From Thauera aminoaromatica S2 (lineage in GTDB: Bacteria > Pseudomonadota > Gammaproteobacteria > Burkholderiales > Rhodocyclaceae), in NCBI RefSeq assembly GCF_000310185.1, contig NZ_AMXD01000001.1:105415-169414 (forward strand): a stretch of 64,000 nucleotides of DNA, read 5' to 3'. This document shows positions 8,631 to 17,281 of this stretch, piece after piece; position 1 is the stretch's first letter; each line of letters starts with the position of its first letter. A program made the position numbers and the translations under genes. The notes under the pieces were generated by a model. It searched no databases. It was not told the origin of the DNA and worked only from the letters and a program-made list of their open reading frames with translations.

Positions 8631-9128
8631 TTAGGCGACGTTTGGCGCGATACGGCAACCTTTGAGCAAGAGCGACCCCCAGTAGAGCCAACCCAGGAAG
8701 AACATGGGAAAGAAAACGAGACCCTCCCATGCACTGCGAGTCATATAGCCAGGTAACAGTGCCGCGTTTGGTGGAGACTGCGGGTCATAGTAGACGCGCA
8801 CGGAACTGCCGGGCGGGTAGCTGTCTGCTACGCGGCTTGCAACCTCGGATCGAAAACACTGTTCGACATCTGGCACCCGTGCGCTCGACTCGAATGCCTT
8901 GTCGCGCACCACGTATGTGTAGTGTATGACGGGTACGGAACAATACGTCCTTCCGCGGGTTTCGTGCTTGACGATGGTGCCCGTGACGTGTGGCCAATGC
9001 CTTGAGTCCAGCGTATCTCGGGCGCCTTGGATCGACTCCGCACCGTAGTACAGGACTGGAGCGCCGAGCAGCAGCCACACGGCAAGCAGCAATGAACGGG
9101 GTGGCGTTCTCGGCAAACCGGCGGACAT
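8631..9128 (-). CDS. DUF3592 membrane protein
   Basis: 165 residues with an N-terminal membrane helix (SLLLAVWLLLGAPVLYYG), an extracytoplasmic beta domain (WPHVTGTIVKHE... VIHYTYVV...YPPGSSVRVYYDPQSP) and a C-terminal helix (GLVFFPMFFLGWLYWGSLLL). The V-YDP-P element is typical of DUF3592. Function unknown. Its ATG overlaps the stop of the racemase gene (TGATG), which indicates translational coupling. The GTG one codon earlier is an alternative start. Confidence 0.82.
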   Translation of the reverse strand: MSAGLPRTPPRSLLLAVWLLLGAPVLYYGAESIQGARDTLDSRHWPHVTGTIVKHETRGRTYCSVPVIHYTYVVRDKAFESSARVPDVEQCFRSEVASRVADSYPPGSSVRVYYDPQSPPNAALLPGYMTRSAWEGLVFFPMFFLGWLYWGSLLLKGCRIAPNVA

Positions 9129-9853
9129 CACATGTGCGCCCGAGGCGTAGCTGAATCGACAGCCGCCAGCGCCAACTCTGCCGCGGCGGCGGCATGAATC
9201 GCCGTGGTGTCGAACAACGGAACGCTCGCGTCCTGCTCGCCCACCAGCATAGAAATCTCGGTGCAGCCCAGGATGATGCCCTGCGCGCCGCGCTCGACCA
9301 GGCGCTGCATCACGTCGCGATAGGCCTGGCGCGAACGCTCCTCGATGCGCCCCAGACAGAGCTCCTCGTAGATCACCCGGTGCACGAGTTCGCGGTCGTC
9401 GGCCTCGGGTGTCAGCACGTCGATGCCGTGCCGCTCGACCAGGCGGCCACGGTAGAAATCCTGCTCCATCGTGAAGCGTGTGCCGAGCAAACCGATGCGC
9501 GACAAGCCGGCCTTGCGTATGGCGGCCGCGGTCGGGTCGGCAATGTGCAGCAGCGGGATCTTCACGGCCGACTCGATGGCAGGCGCCACCTTATGCATGG
9601 TGTTGGTAGACAGCACGACGAAATCCGCGCCGGCACGCTCGAGCGCCCGTGCAGCGTCGGCGAGCACGGCGCCGGCCGACTCCCAATCGCCACAATGCTG
9701 CAGGCGCTCGATTTCGGCGAAATCGACGCTGTAGAGCACGACCTTCGCCGAATGCAGCCCGCCGAGTCGGGCCTTCACGGCTTCATTGAGCTGACGATAG
9801 TAGGGAACAGTGGATTCCCAGCTCATGCCGCCGAGGAGACCGATGGTTTTCAT
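9128..9853 (-). CDS. ygeA: YgeA-like aspartate/glutamate racemase-family protein, first catalytic Cys replaced
   Basis: 241 residues aligned closely with E. coli YgeA, a broad amino-acid racemase that works without cofactor using two cysteines. The opening MKTIGLLGGMSWEST, LHSA, EADDRE and ILGCTEI segments are all present. The second cysteine is kept (C197 in GCTEI), but the first, in the family motif C-T-N-T, is S82 here (LSTNTMHK). This may alter or abolish racemase activity. The gene starts at ATG 9853 and is followed by the coupled DUF3592 gene. Confidence 0.88.
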   Translation of the reverse strand: MKTIGLLGGMSWESTVPYYRQLNEAVKARLGGLHSAKVVLYSVDFAEIERLQHCGDWESAGAVLADAARALERAGADFVVLSTNTMHKVAPAIESAVKIPLLHIADPTAAAIRKAGLSRIGLLGTRFTMEQDFYRGRLVERHGIDVLTPEADDRELVHRVIYEELCLGRIEERSRQAYRDVMQRLVERGAQGIILGCTEISMLVGEQDASVPLFDTTAIHAAAAAELALAAVDSATPRAHM

Positions 9854-10200
9854 GAACGTCGCGCGATAAGAATGAGGTTAGACCATGCCACGGGAATTGC
9901 TGCGTTCCCAACACGGACGGCGTCCTGACTAACTGGCTGATCACAACTCTTCGGTCCGCCGGGCAAGCAGGTCGCGCAAGGCAAGTTCCGGCCGCTGCGA
10001 ATGCTCGCCGAGGCTTAGCGTACGCTTTTCTCTGTTTCGTGAGCTGGCCCCTATGACGGCCCTGTCACAGGATACAACGGCCCGATGTGTCCTGTGTCTC
10101 GCGCGGCGCCCGAAATCTGGAACGGGGCGACCACTGGTGGACTTGGCCGGGCCCGTCTCATCCGAAACGAGAGTACGTGAGGCTGCCAGGCCCCTATCCT
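9854..10200. other. 347-bp intergenic stretch
   Basis: Between the racemase start and the end of the protease/TPR gene. No convincing gene: frames here are short or shadow-like. A minus-strand tail (ending LALRDLLARRTEEL, stop near 9942) looks faintly protein-like and could be a decayed remnant. The region should include the racemase promoter. Confidence 0.4.
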
Positions 10201-12600
10201 CTAGGGGCTCGGCAAGGCGGTGGCGCCCGGCAAGCCCGCGGCCACCGCCTGCGCTCGAATGTTGCTGGCCGTTTTCGGGTCCTTTGTACGCAGCCGAGCG
10301 AACGCCAATGCAGCTCGCTGTGAGTCACCCGTCATTAGATTGGCTAGGGTTGCAATGCCCAGCGCAACAGGCAGTTCAGGCTGCCGAGCAAGGATGGTCT
10401 CGGCATACGCGCGCGCCTTCGCCGCATCACGGATGCCAAGGTAGGCCTGGGCGAGATAAAGCTGGGCGTCGAGCGCCTGCGGCGCGAGCGCTAGTGCCTT
10501 TTCCAGCGCGGGAATGGCACGGCCAACATCGCGGTTGCGCAGATGAGCATGGCCGAGGTTGATCCAGGCATTGGCGAGCTTTGGATCGTACAGCACGGCC
10601 TGCTCGAGGATCGACACGGCGGCGGCCGGCTGGCCACGCAACAGAAGGATGTAGGCCTTACTGCTGAGCGCATTGGCGTTGCGCGGGTCGCTTGCAAGGG
10701 CCCGATCGAGGTAAGCCAGGGACTTGTCGAGGTCGCCGTTGCGGCCGTGGAAACCTGCTAGGTTAGCGAGCATGCGCGAGTGTCGGGGATCCATGCGTTC
10801 GGCACGTTCGAAGGCTTCCAGCGCCTCGCTGCGGTCGCCGAGTCTCCCGAGGAGATCGCCGAGGTCTGCCAGATCCTCGACTCCAGCTTTTCCCAGCGCA
10901 TCGACGCGTCGATAGGCCGTAGCCGCAGCGCGCAGATCCTGTGCCGTGATGCTGTGGATCGCCAGCGTGCGCCAGGCGCGCGGCTCGTCCGGCGCAAGCT
11001 CGGTCAGATGGCGGGCATCAGCCACTGCGCCCGCTGCGTTGCCACGCCGGGCACGCAGCGCTGCGCGCTCGAGGCGCGCTTCGAAGAGTGTCGGATCAAG
11101 CTCGAGCGCACGCTCTAACACCGTCGCGAGCTCGTCGTCACGCAGTGTTCGCGCCAGGGTCATGCCAAGCTTTTCCCACCCTTCCGCAAAACCAGGGTCG
11201 GCGGCCACCGCCTTGCGGAAAGCGTCCTCGGCGGCGGCGTACCGCTGACGGTTGTAGTCGGTGATGCCGAGTGCGAGCCAAGTGGGCGCATCGGTCCTCG
11301 CGTCGCCACGTCCAGTGGCGAGTGCACGATGGGCCTCATCGGCGCGCCCCGCCTCGGCCAGGAGTCGGGCCAGTGCGTTGCGCGCCTCCTCGCTGTTCTG
11401 GTTAAGGTCGAGCGCGGTTTGGAAGGCGCGTTGCGCCGCGTCGGAGTCGCCGAGCGCACGGCGGATGCTGCCGAGCAGATTCCAATAGCCGTAAGAGAAA
11501 GGGTCGAAGGCGAGTGCGCGTTCGATGTTGGACAAAGCGGCTCGAGCATCGTCAGCCTTGAGCAGCCAGTGCGCACGCGCCGCGGCTACGCTCGCATCGC
11601 CGGGCTGGAGGGCCTCTGCGCGCGCCAGTGCCTGCTCGGCCTCGGCATGACGCCCGGTTTCATAAAGGGTAATGGCGAGGACGCGCCAGCTCTCCGCGGA
11701 GTGCTCATCGAGGCGGAGCGCCTCACGCAGTGCGGGCTCGGCGTCCTTCGGTCGTCCAAGACGGACTGTCGCGCGCGCGAGCTCCTGGTGTGCGCGTGCG
11801 GAGGTCGGCTGTGCAGAGATCCAACGGCGTGCATGGCTTTCGAGCTCCACCCACCGCGCCGCAGCGCCCAGGGCGACGGCATCGGCAATCCATTGCGGTT
11901 CCGCAGCGGGGACGTCGGACGGCGGCGGCGGAGCTACGCTGCGATCGGCGAGTTCGTTGATCCAGTCCGCCGGCAGCGCCAGGTTGAGGTTCTGGCCGGC
12001 ACTGAACACACTGGTGGTCAAGCCCACCAGTCGGCCCTCGGCATCGAACAGCCCGCCGCCGCTGGAGCCCGGAGACTGTGCGGCGCTGCTGAGGATCAGC
12101 CGTTCGCCATCCACGGTCGGGAAGTGTGAGACCAGGCCGCTCGTCACCGCCAGGCCGAAGCCCAGGGGATTACCGACTGCATGCACGCGCTCACCCGGTA
12201 AGACGGTCGCCAGCGAGCGGATGCGCACCGACGGCGCCTGCAGTCCGTCGACCGCGAGCACGCACAGGTCACGGCTGCGATCGGCTTTGACCCAGCGTGC
12301 CGATAGCTCAGCGGCACCATGTTGTACCTTCAGCCGGTCCGCATCGCGGACGACATGGCAATTGGTCGCCACGTGCCCACGGCTGACCACCACGCCACTG
12401 CCTTGACCGCTAGCGGTCCCGCCATCGACTTCTGCGATGACCGTCACCACCGACGGTGCGACTCGGGTGAACACCGGCTGGGCGTCGTCGGCCGCAGCCG
12501 CCGGGGCAGCGGAACAGACCGCGAGGAGGAGCAACAGCGCTGGGGCCGGAACGTGACTCGGAATGCAGGCACAGCGTGTGGAAACGAGACGGAGTTTCAT
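10201..12600 (-). CDS. Exported trypsin-like serine protease with long TPR domain, triad intact
   Basis: 799 residues. A signal peptide (hydrophobic 17-35) precedes a trypsin/DegP-type domain (about 42-235) with H82 (ATNCHVV), D111 (RSRDLCVL) and S180 (SPGSSGGG); there is no PDZ domain. Residues from about 260 to 790 are TPR repeats (many A/LG...A...A.R/LDP units). The likely role is a periplasmic protease or chaperone that uses the TPRs to hold partners. The ATG at 12600 overlaps the stop of the upstream paralogue (ATGA), so both are co-translated. The open frame extends to 12744 within the upstream gene. Confidence 0.88.
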   Translation of the reverse strand: MKLRLVSTRCACIPSHVPAPALLLLLAVCSAAPAAAADDAQPVFTRVAPSVVTVIAEVDGGTASGQGSGVVVSRGHVATNCHVVRDADRLKVQHGAAELSARWVKADRSRDLCVLAVDGLQAPSVRIRSLATVLPGERVHAVGNPLGFGLAVTSGLVSHFPTVDGERLILSSAAQSPGSSGGGLFDAEGRLVGLTTSVFSAGQNLNLALPADWINELADRSVAPPPPSDVPAAEPQWIADAVALGAAARWVELESHARRWISAQPTSARAHQELARATVRLGRPKDAEPALREALRLDEHSAESWRVLAITLYETGRHAEAEQALARAEALQPGDASVAAARAHWLLKADDARAALSNIERALAFDPFSYGYWNLLGSIRRALGDSDAAQRAFQTALDLNQNSEEARNALARLLAEAGRADEAHRALATGRGDARTDAPTWLALGITDYNRQRYAAAEDAFRKAVAADPGFAEGWEKLGMTLARTLRDDELATVLERALELDPTLFEARLERAALRARRGNAAGAVADARHLTELAPDEPRAWRTLAIHSITAQDLRAAATAYRRVDALGKAGVEDLADLGDLLGRLGDRSEALEAFERAERMDPRHSRMLANLAGFHGRNGDLDKSLAYLDRALASDPRNANALSSKAYILLLRGQPAAAVSILEQAVLYDPKLANAWINLGHAHLRNRDVGRAIPALEKALALAPQALDAQLYLAQAYLGIRDAAKARAYAETILARQPELPVALGIATLANLMTGDSQRAALAFARLRTKDPKTASNIRAQAVAAGLPGATALPSP

Positions 12601-14411
12601 TGCGGGCGGGCCTCGTCGGGGTGGATGGTGGCGAGATAGGCGCGCTCGGCCATGGCGGCATCCAGGCTGCGTAGGTTGCCGTGTGCGCGGACGAGGTCGG
12701 CACGGCGGCCCGCTGCGCGGTACAGGATCATCAACGCATTCCACACCCGTGGCTGGCCTGGATCGAGTGCAAGCGAGCGCTCGAGCGCCTCAATTCCCTC
12801 GGGTGCCCTGGCTGCGAGCACTTGCGCATAGCCGAGCTGGCGCCAGATCCGCGGTTCGTTCGGATAAGCAACGGACAGATCGCGGTTAATCCGGATCGCT
12901 TCATCGAGATGGCCTCCATCCTTCAGTGCGACCGCCAGCCAGTAGCGATGGTCGGGATCGTCCGGAGCGATCCGTACCGCCTCGCGCATTGCAGCGATAG
13001 CCTCGGGGAAGCGTTCCAGCACGAAGAGCGCTTTGCCGAGCTCGGTCCACGCACGGGCCGGCTCGGACGGCCCCTTCGCCAGGCTGGCACGGAACAGCTC
13101 GCTCGCCGCCTGTGGCCGACCCAGCAGCGCAGCGGTTGCGCCGCGCCAGAACAAGCCGTCGGCGCTGTCGGCAAGCTCTGACGGGAAGCGGGCGAGCAGC
13201 TTGTGGGCACGCGTACCATCCTGCGCGAACAGGAGCGCTTCCACCAGGCGCCAGCGCAGTTCTGGCCGTGAGGGGTAGAGGCGAACCAACCTGCTCCATC
13301 CTTCCGCGGCTACTCGATGGTCGCCGCGCTGGCCGGCAAGCGAGATCAAACCCAGATGGGCGGACATTTCCCACGGATCGAGCGCAAGCGCCTTGCGGTA
13401 GGCCGTTTCTGCCTCGCTGACGCCACCACTACCATGGTGTGCCTGGCCGAGCAGCGACCACGCTGCGGCGCTTTCGGGACGGGTTCCGACGAGCGCGGCG
13501 GCTGCTTCCCGCGCCTCGGCGAAGCGCTGCTGACGAAGCAGGGCTCCGGCTACACCAAGCTCAGCCACCGTCATGCTACCCGCCCGAAGTACCGCATGGC
13601 GCCAAGCAGCCTCCTCGCCGACGAAGTCACCTTGCATGCTGGCTGCAACCGCTCGCCAAGTCCAGCCGTCAGCATCCTCCGGGTAAAGCCGCGTCCATTC
13701 CATAGCCAGGCGGACGAGCGCTTCGCCGTCCCCTACACGCGCCAGCCGCGGCGCACGGTCGCGCAACGACTGGAGCGCCGTATCAGTGTCGTGGCGCGCT
13801 TCAATCATGCTTGCCCAGGCCGCCGGCATAGCGAAATTCACGTTCTGGCCTTCGCGCTGGCGATAGTCGATGACGCCAATCAACCGGCCCTGTTCGTCGA
13901 GCAGCGCCCCACCTTCAGAACCAGGAGAGACCGGCGCGGAGAACTGCAGCAACTCGCCGCGCTCGCCGCCACCGAGTCCCGAGATCACGCCTTCAGTCAA
14001 ACCAACGCCGAAGCCGAGCGCATCGGAGAGCGCGTAAATCCGTGATCCGACGCGGGGCTGTGCGCCCGCTGGCGCTACAGCCAAAGTCCGCGCATTCGCA
14101 GACGCGCTCAGCAGGCAAAGGTTACGCCCGCGATCCCGCGCAATCACGCGGGCGTCGACCGTCCGCCCACCTGCTTCGGCCAGGCGGATCGCATCGCTGC
14201 CGTCGAGCGGGCTACACAAGGTCACGAAGCGCTCCGTGGCGACCGCAATCGCGCTGACGGTGCCGATGGGCGCGCCTTCGGCATCGAACGTCCGTACCGT
14301 CAGCACGCCGTCGCGGACGGCCGTGAACAGCACGCTGGGAGCTAGAGAGCTCGCATGACTAGAGACAGCCACTCCGAGCGCCAGAGCAGCCAGCAAGACA
14401 ATGCGCAACAT
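12597..14411 (-). CDS. Exported pseudo-protease with TPR domain, triad lost
   Basis: 604 residues, paralogous to the downstream gene. Signal peptide 1-20, then a trypsin-like domain in which the three catalytic positions are changed: VTLCSPL has S67 for the His, RGRNLCLL has N97 for the Asp, and SPGSEGGA has E166 for the Ser. Flanking structural motifs (ALGFG, SPGSxGG, GRLIGV) are retained, so the fold probably persists without activity. TPRs fill about 240-600. Start ATG 14411 has AGGAG 8 bp upstream; the ORF extends to 14516 but lacks a signal there. It is first in a two-gene operon with the active protease. Confidence 0.85.
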   Translation of the reverse strand: MLRIVLLAALALGVAVSSHASSLAPSVLFTAVRDGVLTVRTFDAEGAPIGTVSAIAVATERFVTLCSPLDGSDAIRLAEAGGRTVDARVIARDRGRNLCLLSASANARTLAVAPAGAQPRVGSRIYALSDALGFGVGLTEGVISGLGGGERGELLQFSAPVSPGSEGGALLDEQGRLIGVIDYRQREGQNVNFAMPAAWASMIEARHDTDTALQSLRDRAPRLARVGDGEALVRLAMEWTRLYPEDADGWTWRAVAASMQGDFVGEEAAWRHAVLRAGSMTVAELGVAGALLRQQRFAEAREAAAALVGTRPESAAAWSLLGQAHHGSGGVSEAETAYRKALALDPWEMSAHLGLISLAGQRGDHRVAAEGWSRLVRLYPSRPELRWRLVEALLFAQDGTRAHKLLARFPSELADSADGLFWRGATAALLGRPQAASELFRASLAKGPSEPARAWTELGKALFVLERFPEAIAAMREAVRIAPDDPDHRYWLAVALKDGGHLDEAIRINRDLSVAYPNEPRIWRQLGYAQVLAARAPEGIEALERSLALDPGQPRVWNALMILYRAAGRRADLVRAHGNLRSLDAAMAERAYLATIHPDEARPQ

Positions 14412-14895
14412 ATGGGAGCTCCTGAAATTGCGGCCCGGCTCTCGAACGCGATGTGACGAAAAAGCGTGGGCACCGATCCGTAGATAATGACAAGTGCAGG
14501 TGACGGAATATCGCACGATAATGAAGAAGACATGAAGCGGGACACGTCCCGGGAGATTGCCAGCTGCCGACCAGGATCGGACTGGTGAGCAGACCGTTTA
14601 GGGGATAGGTGCGTCGTGATCAGGCAAATTGAACCCTTTTGTCTAACGGCTGGATGCCACCCCCAGCAACGGCGCGGTTTCGAGCCCGTCCTTCTTGCCG
14701 TACTTTGGACAAAACGAACATGGGGGAGCTGACCGTCTGGCAGCAACCCAAGTGGAGCGGTCGTTCGAGCGGCAACTCTACCTGCGGACAGGACGGCAGG
14801 TCATGGCCGATAGTACGCTGTGGGCATCTTCCCCGATAGCCGCCGCACGCCACGGGCTCAAGAATCAGACTCCGATCAACAGCAAGGAGTTTGTC
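14412..14895. other. 484-bp intergenic stretch with divergent promoters
   Basis: This gap lies between the divergent pseudo-protease and recombinase genes. A small palindrome (GGGACACGTCCC, 14539-14550) is the clearest symmetric site. Open frames on both strands are short, overlap one another and show no recognisable domain, so I see no gene. Confidence 0.5.
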
Positions 14896-15516
14896 ATGGA
14901 AACCCGAGAACATCCGCATCGGGAAGCCTGGAACAAGGGGAAGCTGGTGGGCCAGAAGGCACCGCTCAAACCCAAGGACATCTGGGCCATCCGTATTCAT
15001 CTGCAGAACGCGCACGAAGTCCGTGACCTCGCCATGTTCAACCTCGCGATCGATAGCAAGCTCCGAGGGTGTGACCTCGTCAGCCTGCGGGTGCGCGACG
15101 TGACCCATGGAAACCAGGTGCTCTCACGCGCCATGGTCGTGCAACGGAAAACGCAGCGGCCTGTGCAGTTCGAACTGACCGAGCCCACGCGTACGGCTGT
15201 GGCTGCCTGGATCGCGAAGGCCGGCCTGAGGGCGGAGGACTTCCTCTTTCCGAGCCGCCTGCACGACTCACCGCATGTCTCTACCCGTCAGTACGCGAGG
15301 ATCGTCGAGCACTGGGTGGTGGCCGCCGGCCTCGATCCGTCCGCCTACGGTACGCACTCGATGCGACGCACGAAGGCGACATTGATCTACAAGCGCACGA
15401 AGAACCTGCGGGCGGTGCAACTCCTGCTGGGTCACTCCAAGCTCGAGTCGACGGTGCGGTACTTGGGCATCGAGGTCGATGATGCCTTGGAGATCTCCGA
15501 GCAGATTGAGATCTGA
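14896..15516 (+). CDS. Short tyrosine recombinase/phage integrase family protein
   Basis: 206 residues covering only a short N-terminal lead and the catalytic domain. Visible catalytic residues are Arg in DSKLRGCDLVSLRV, Lys in VVQRKTQRP, His-x-x-Arg in GTHSMRRTK, His in LLGHSKLES and Tyr in TVRYLGI. The core-binding N-terminal domain of full integrases (about 100 residues) is missing. Such short proteins are common in proteobacteria near mobile DNA; their target is unknown. Start ATG 14896 has AAGGAG 8 bp upstream; the frame is open from 14695 but has no initiation signal. An IS91-type element lies downstream. Confidence 0.87.
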   Translation: METREHPHREAWNKGKLVGQKAPLKPKDIWAIRIHLQNAHEVRDLAMFNLAIDSKLRGCDLVSLRVRDVTHGNQVLSRAMVVQRKTQRPVQFELTEPTRTAVAAWIAKAGLRAEDFLFPSRLHDSPHVSTRQYARIVEHWVVAAGLDPSAYGTHSMRRTKATLIYKRTKNLRAVQLLLGHSKLESTVRYLGIEVDDALEISEQIEI

Positions 15517-15529
15517 GCCCGGCGCGGCT

Positions 15530-15557
15530 GCCCGCCAAGCGCCATTTGCCGGCGGGC
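15530..15557 (+). terminator. Possible terminator after the recombinase gene
   Basis: GCCCGCC at 15530-15536 pairs with GGCGGGC at 15551-15557 around a 14-nt loop, 14 bp after the stop codon. There is no U-run after the stem, so the call is weak. Confidence 0.3.
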
Positions 15558-15714
15558 GGCTGCTTACGGTGATGATGCTGAGGGGGTACTATCGGCCAAC
15601 TGCTGTCGGTCGTGGTTACATTTCGATTTTAAGAGGCGGGGCCAGCCCCAATCCGCTTGAGTGGCCGGTTTAGGGCGGCGAACTTTGACCCCTGCACTGG
15701 CTCGACCTGTTCAG

Positions 15715-15788
15715 CTTTGTTCGACGCCTGCCCCTGCCTCGCGGCGATGAAGGTCCGACCCAGGTCGGTGGGCAGGCGTTGGACAAAG
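15715..15788 (+). repeat. 74-nt imperfect palindrome, attC-like
   Basis: Outer arms of 19 nt (15715-15733 and 15770-15788) pair with two mismatches, and an inner perfect stem CCGACC/GGTCGG (15755-15768) sits off-centre. The right side contains GTTGGAC (15778-15784), fitting the integron R' core GTTRRRY; the left contains GTTCGAC (15719-15725), one base off RYYYAAC. Length and two-stem layout fit an integron attC, but an IS91 terminal structure is an alternative. Confidence 0.45.
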
Positions 15789-16065
15789 CCCGGGGGAGGA
15801 AACCGCGAAACGAGGCGAGGCCGTTCAGTCGGGGCGTGGCGCTATGGGCATTTGAGCGCCGCCCAATCGTGCAGGTACGCGATGTGCGTGGTGCTGCGCC
15901 AGGCGCCGCGTGTTGCGTGAAGGCGTTGCCCGCCCTCGGTTGCGCGGGCGAGGTCCGCGCGGCGCGGCTTGTGATGTGAATGCCAGTGGCGGGCGCAGCG
16001 GGTCTTGACCAGGCCCGTCCGAACGGGTGCTGGCGGAAGGCTGCGGGCGTGGAAGCGATGCCCGA

Positions 16066-17274
16066 TCATGAGGTCACCCCACGGAGTGGTGGCGCGCGGA
16101 TCGTCGCACCCCGAGCAAAGGTTTCGATCACGCGCATCACCGATCCACAGCAGCGACACACGAAGCCGGTGGTGGGCGTGGTCGACAGCGCGGTGGCTTC
16201 CGGCGCCGAGGCGATGGTGCATGGCTCGTCTGGAGGCGTTGCGCCAAGCAGTTCCCGCGCACGTGCCAGGTGCTGCCGCCGTCCCGCGTTGGCGAGCAGT
16301 CCGTAGTGCCGGATGCGGTGGAAGCCGCACGGCAGCACGTGCAGCAGGAAACGGCGCATGAACTCCCCGGCGGTGAGCGTCATCGTCTTGTGGCGGGTGC
16401 GCCCCTCGGCGCGATAGTCCTTCCAGCGGAAGGAGACGCTGCCGGCGTCGAGCGACACCAGGCGACGGTTCGAGATCGCCACCCGATGGGTGTAGCGCGA
16501 CAGGTAGGCGAGCACCGCCTCGGGGCCGGCGAAGGGCCGCTTGGCATAGACGACCCATTCGCTCGTGCGCAGCGGCGCGAGCCAGCGCAGGAACGCGGCC
16601 AGTTGTGCCAGCGGGGCGAACTCGCCGAAGAAGCGCAGCACGCCGGCGTGATGCGCCTTCGCCAGCTCTTCCAGGAAACGCCGCCGGAACAGCCGTGAGA
16701 GCACGCGGACCGGCAGGAAGAAGCCACGCCGGCAGGCAATCCAGCGCTGCCCGTCGGCCGACAGGCCGCCCCCGGGGACGATGCCGTGCACGTGCGGGTG
16801 GTGCGTCATCGCCGAACCCCACGTGTGCAGCACGAGCGTGGCGCCGATCGTCGCGCCGAGGTGCTTCGGGTCGGCAGCGATGGTGAGCAGCGTCTCGGCG
16901 GCGACCTCGAACAGCAGCCGATAGACGAGCGCCTTGTTCGTGTAGGCGAACGCGCTGATCGGCGCCGGCAGCGTGAAGACCACGTGGTAATACTCGACCG
17001 GCAGCAGGTCCGCCTGCCGGGCCTCGAGCCAACGCTGGGCAGCCCGCGCCTGACACTTCGGGCAGTGCCGGTTGCGGCACGAGTTGTAGCTGATGTCGAT
17101 CTGCTCGCAGGCCTCACAGCGCAGCACATGCCCACCCAGCGCCGCAGTGCGGCACTGTTCGATGGCCGACATGACCTTCAACTGCCCGAGGCTCAAGTGA
17201 TCGTGCTGGGCGAGACGCCACGCCGGCCCGAAGGCGCGGAAGATGTCCGCGACCTCCAGTGCGGAGCGGACCAC
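16066..17274 (-). CDS. IS91-family rolling-circle transposase
   Basis: 402 residues. An N-terminal zinc-binding part (CEACEQ...CRNRHCPKCQ) is followed by the HUH metal motif (MTHHPHVHGIVPGGG, about residue 158) and the catalytic Tyr region (YLSRYTHRVAISNRRLV, about 260-275). These are the hallmarks of Y2 transposases of IS91/IS801 type, which nick single-stranded DNA and move by rolling-circle replication, sometimes mobilising adjacent genes. Length is normal for the family. The recombinase gene ends 7 bp upstream, so both are probably co-transcribed. Confidence 0.94.
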   Translation of the reverse strand: MVRSALEVADIFRAFGPAWRLAQHDHLSLGQLKVMSAIEQCRTAALGGHVLRCEACEQIDISYNSCRNRHCPKCQARAAQRWLEARQADLLPVEYYHVVFTLPAPISAFAYTNKALVYRLLFEVAAETLLTIAADPKHLGATIGATLVLHTWGSAMTHHPHVHGIVPGGGLSADGQRWIACRRGFFLPVRVLSRLFRRRFLEELAKAHHAGVLRFFGEFAPLAQLAAFLRWLAPLRTSEWVVYAKRPFAGPEAVLAYLSRYTHRVAISNRRLVSLDAGSVSFRWKDYRAEGRTRHKTMTLTAGEFMRRFLLHVLPCGFHRIRHYGLLANAGRRQHLARARELLGATPPDEPCTIASAPEATALSTTPTTGFVCRCCGSVMRVIETFARGATIRAPPLRGVTS

Positions 17275-17281
17275 GATGCGC

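Larger units (their letters stand above)
15517..16065. other. 549-bp non-coding stretch beside the IS91-type element
   Basis: No frame here looks like a gene; long frames on the minus strand are shadows of the transposase. It contains the hairpin after the recombinase gene and a 74-nt imperfect palindrome. One end of the IS91-family element (the origin end, downstream of the transposase) should fall here, but I cannot place it. Confidence 0.5.

Noticed and set aside
14635..14720. TTTTGTC / GACAAAA repeat in the intergenic stretch
   Set aside because: Arms of only 7 bp about 70 bp apart in a 484-bp gap; expected by chance.
15842..17080. 412-codon minus-strand frame
   Set aside because: Out-of-frame shadow of the IS91 transposase; no HUH motif in this frame.
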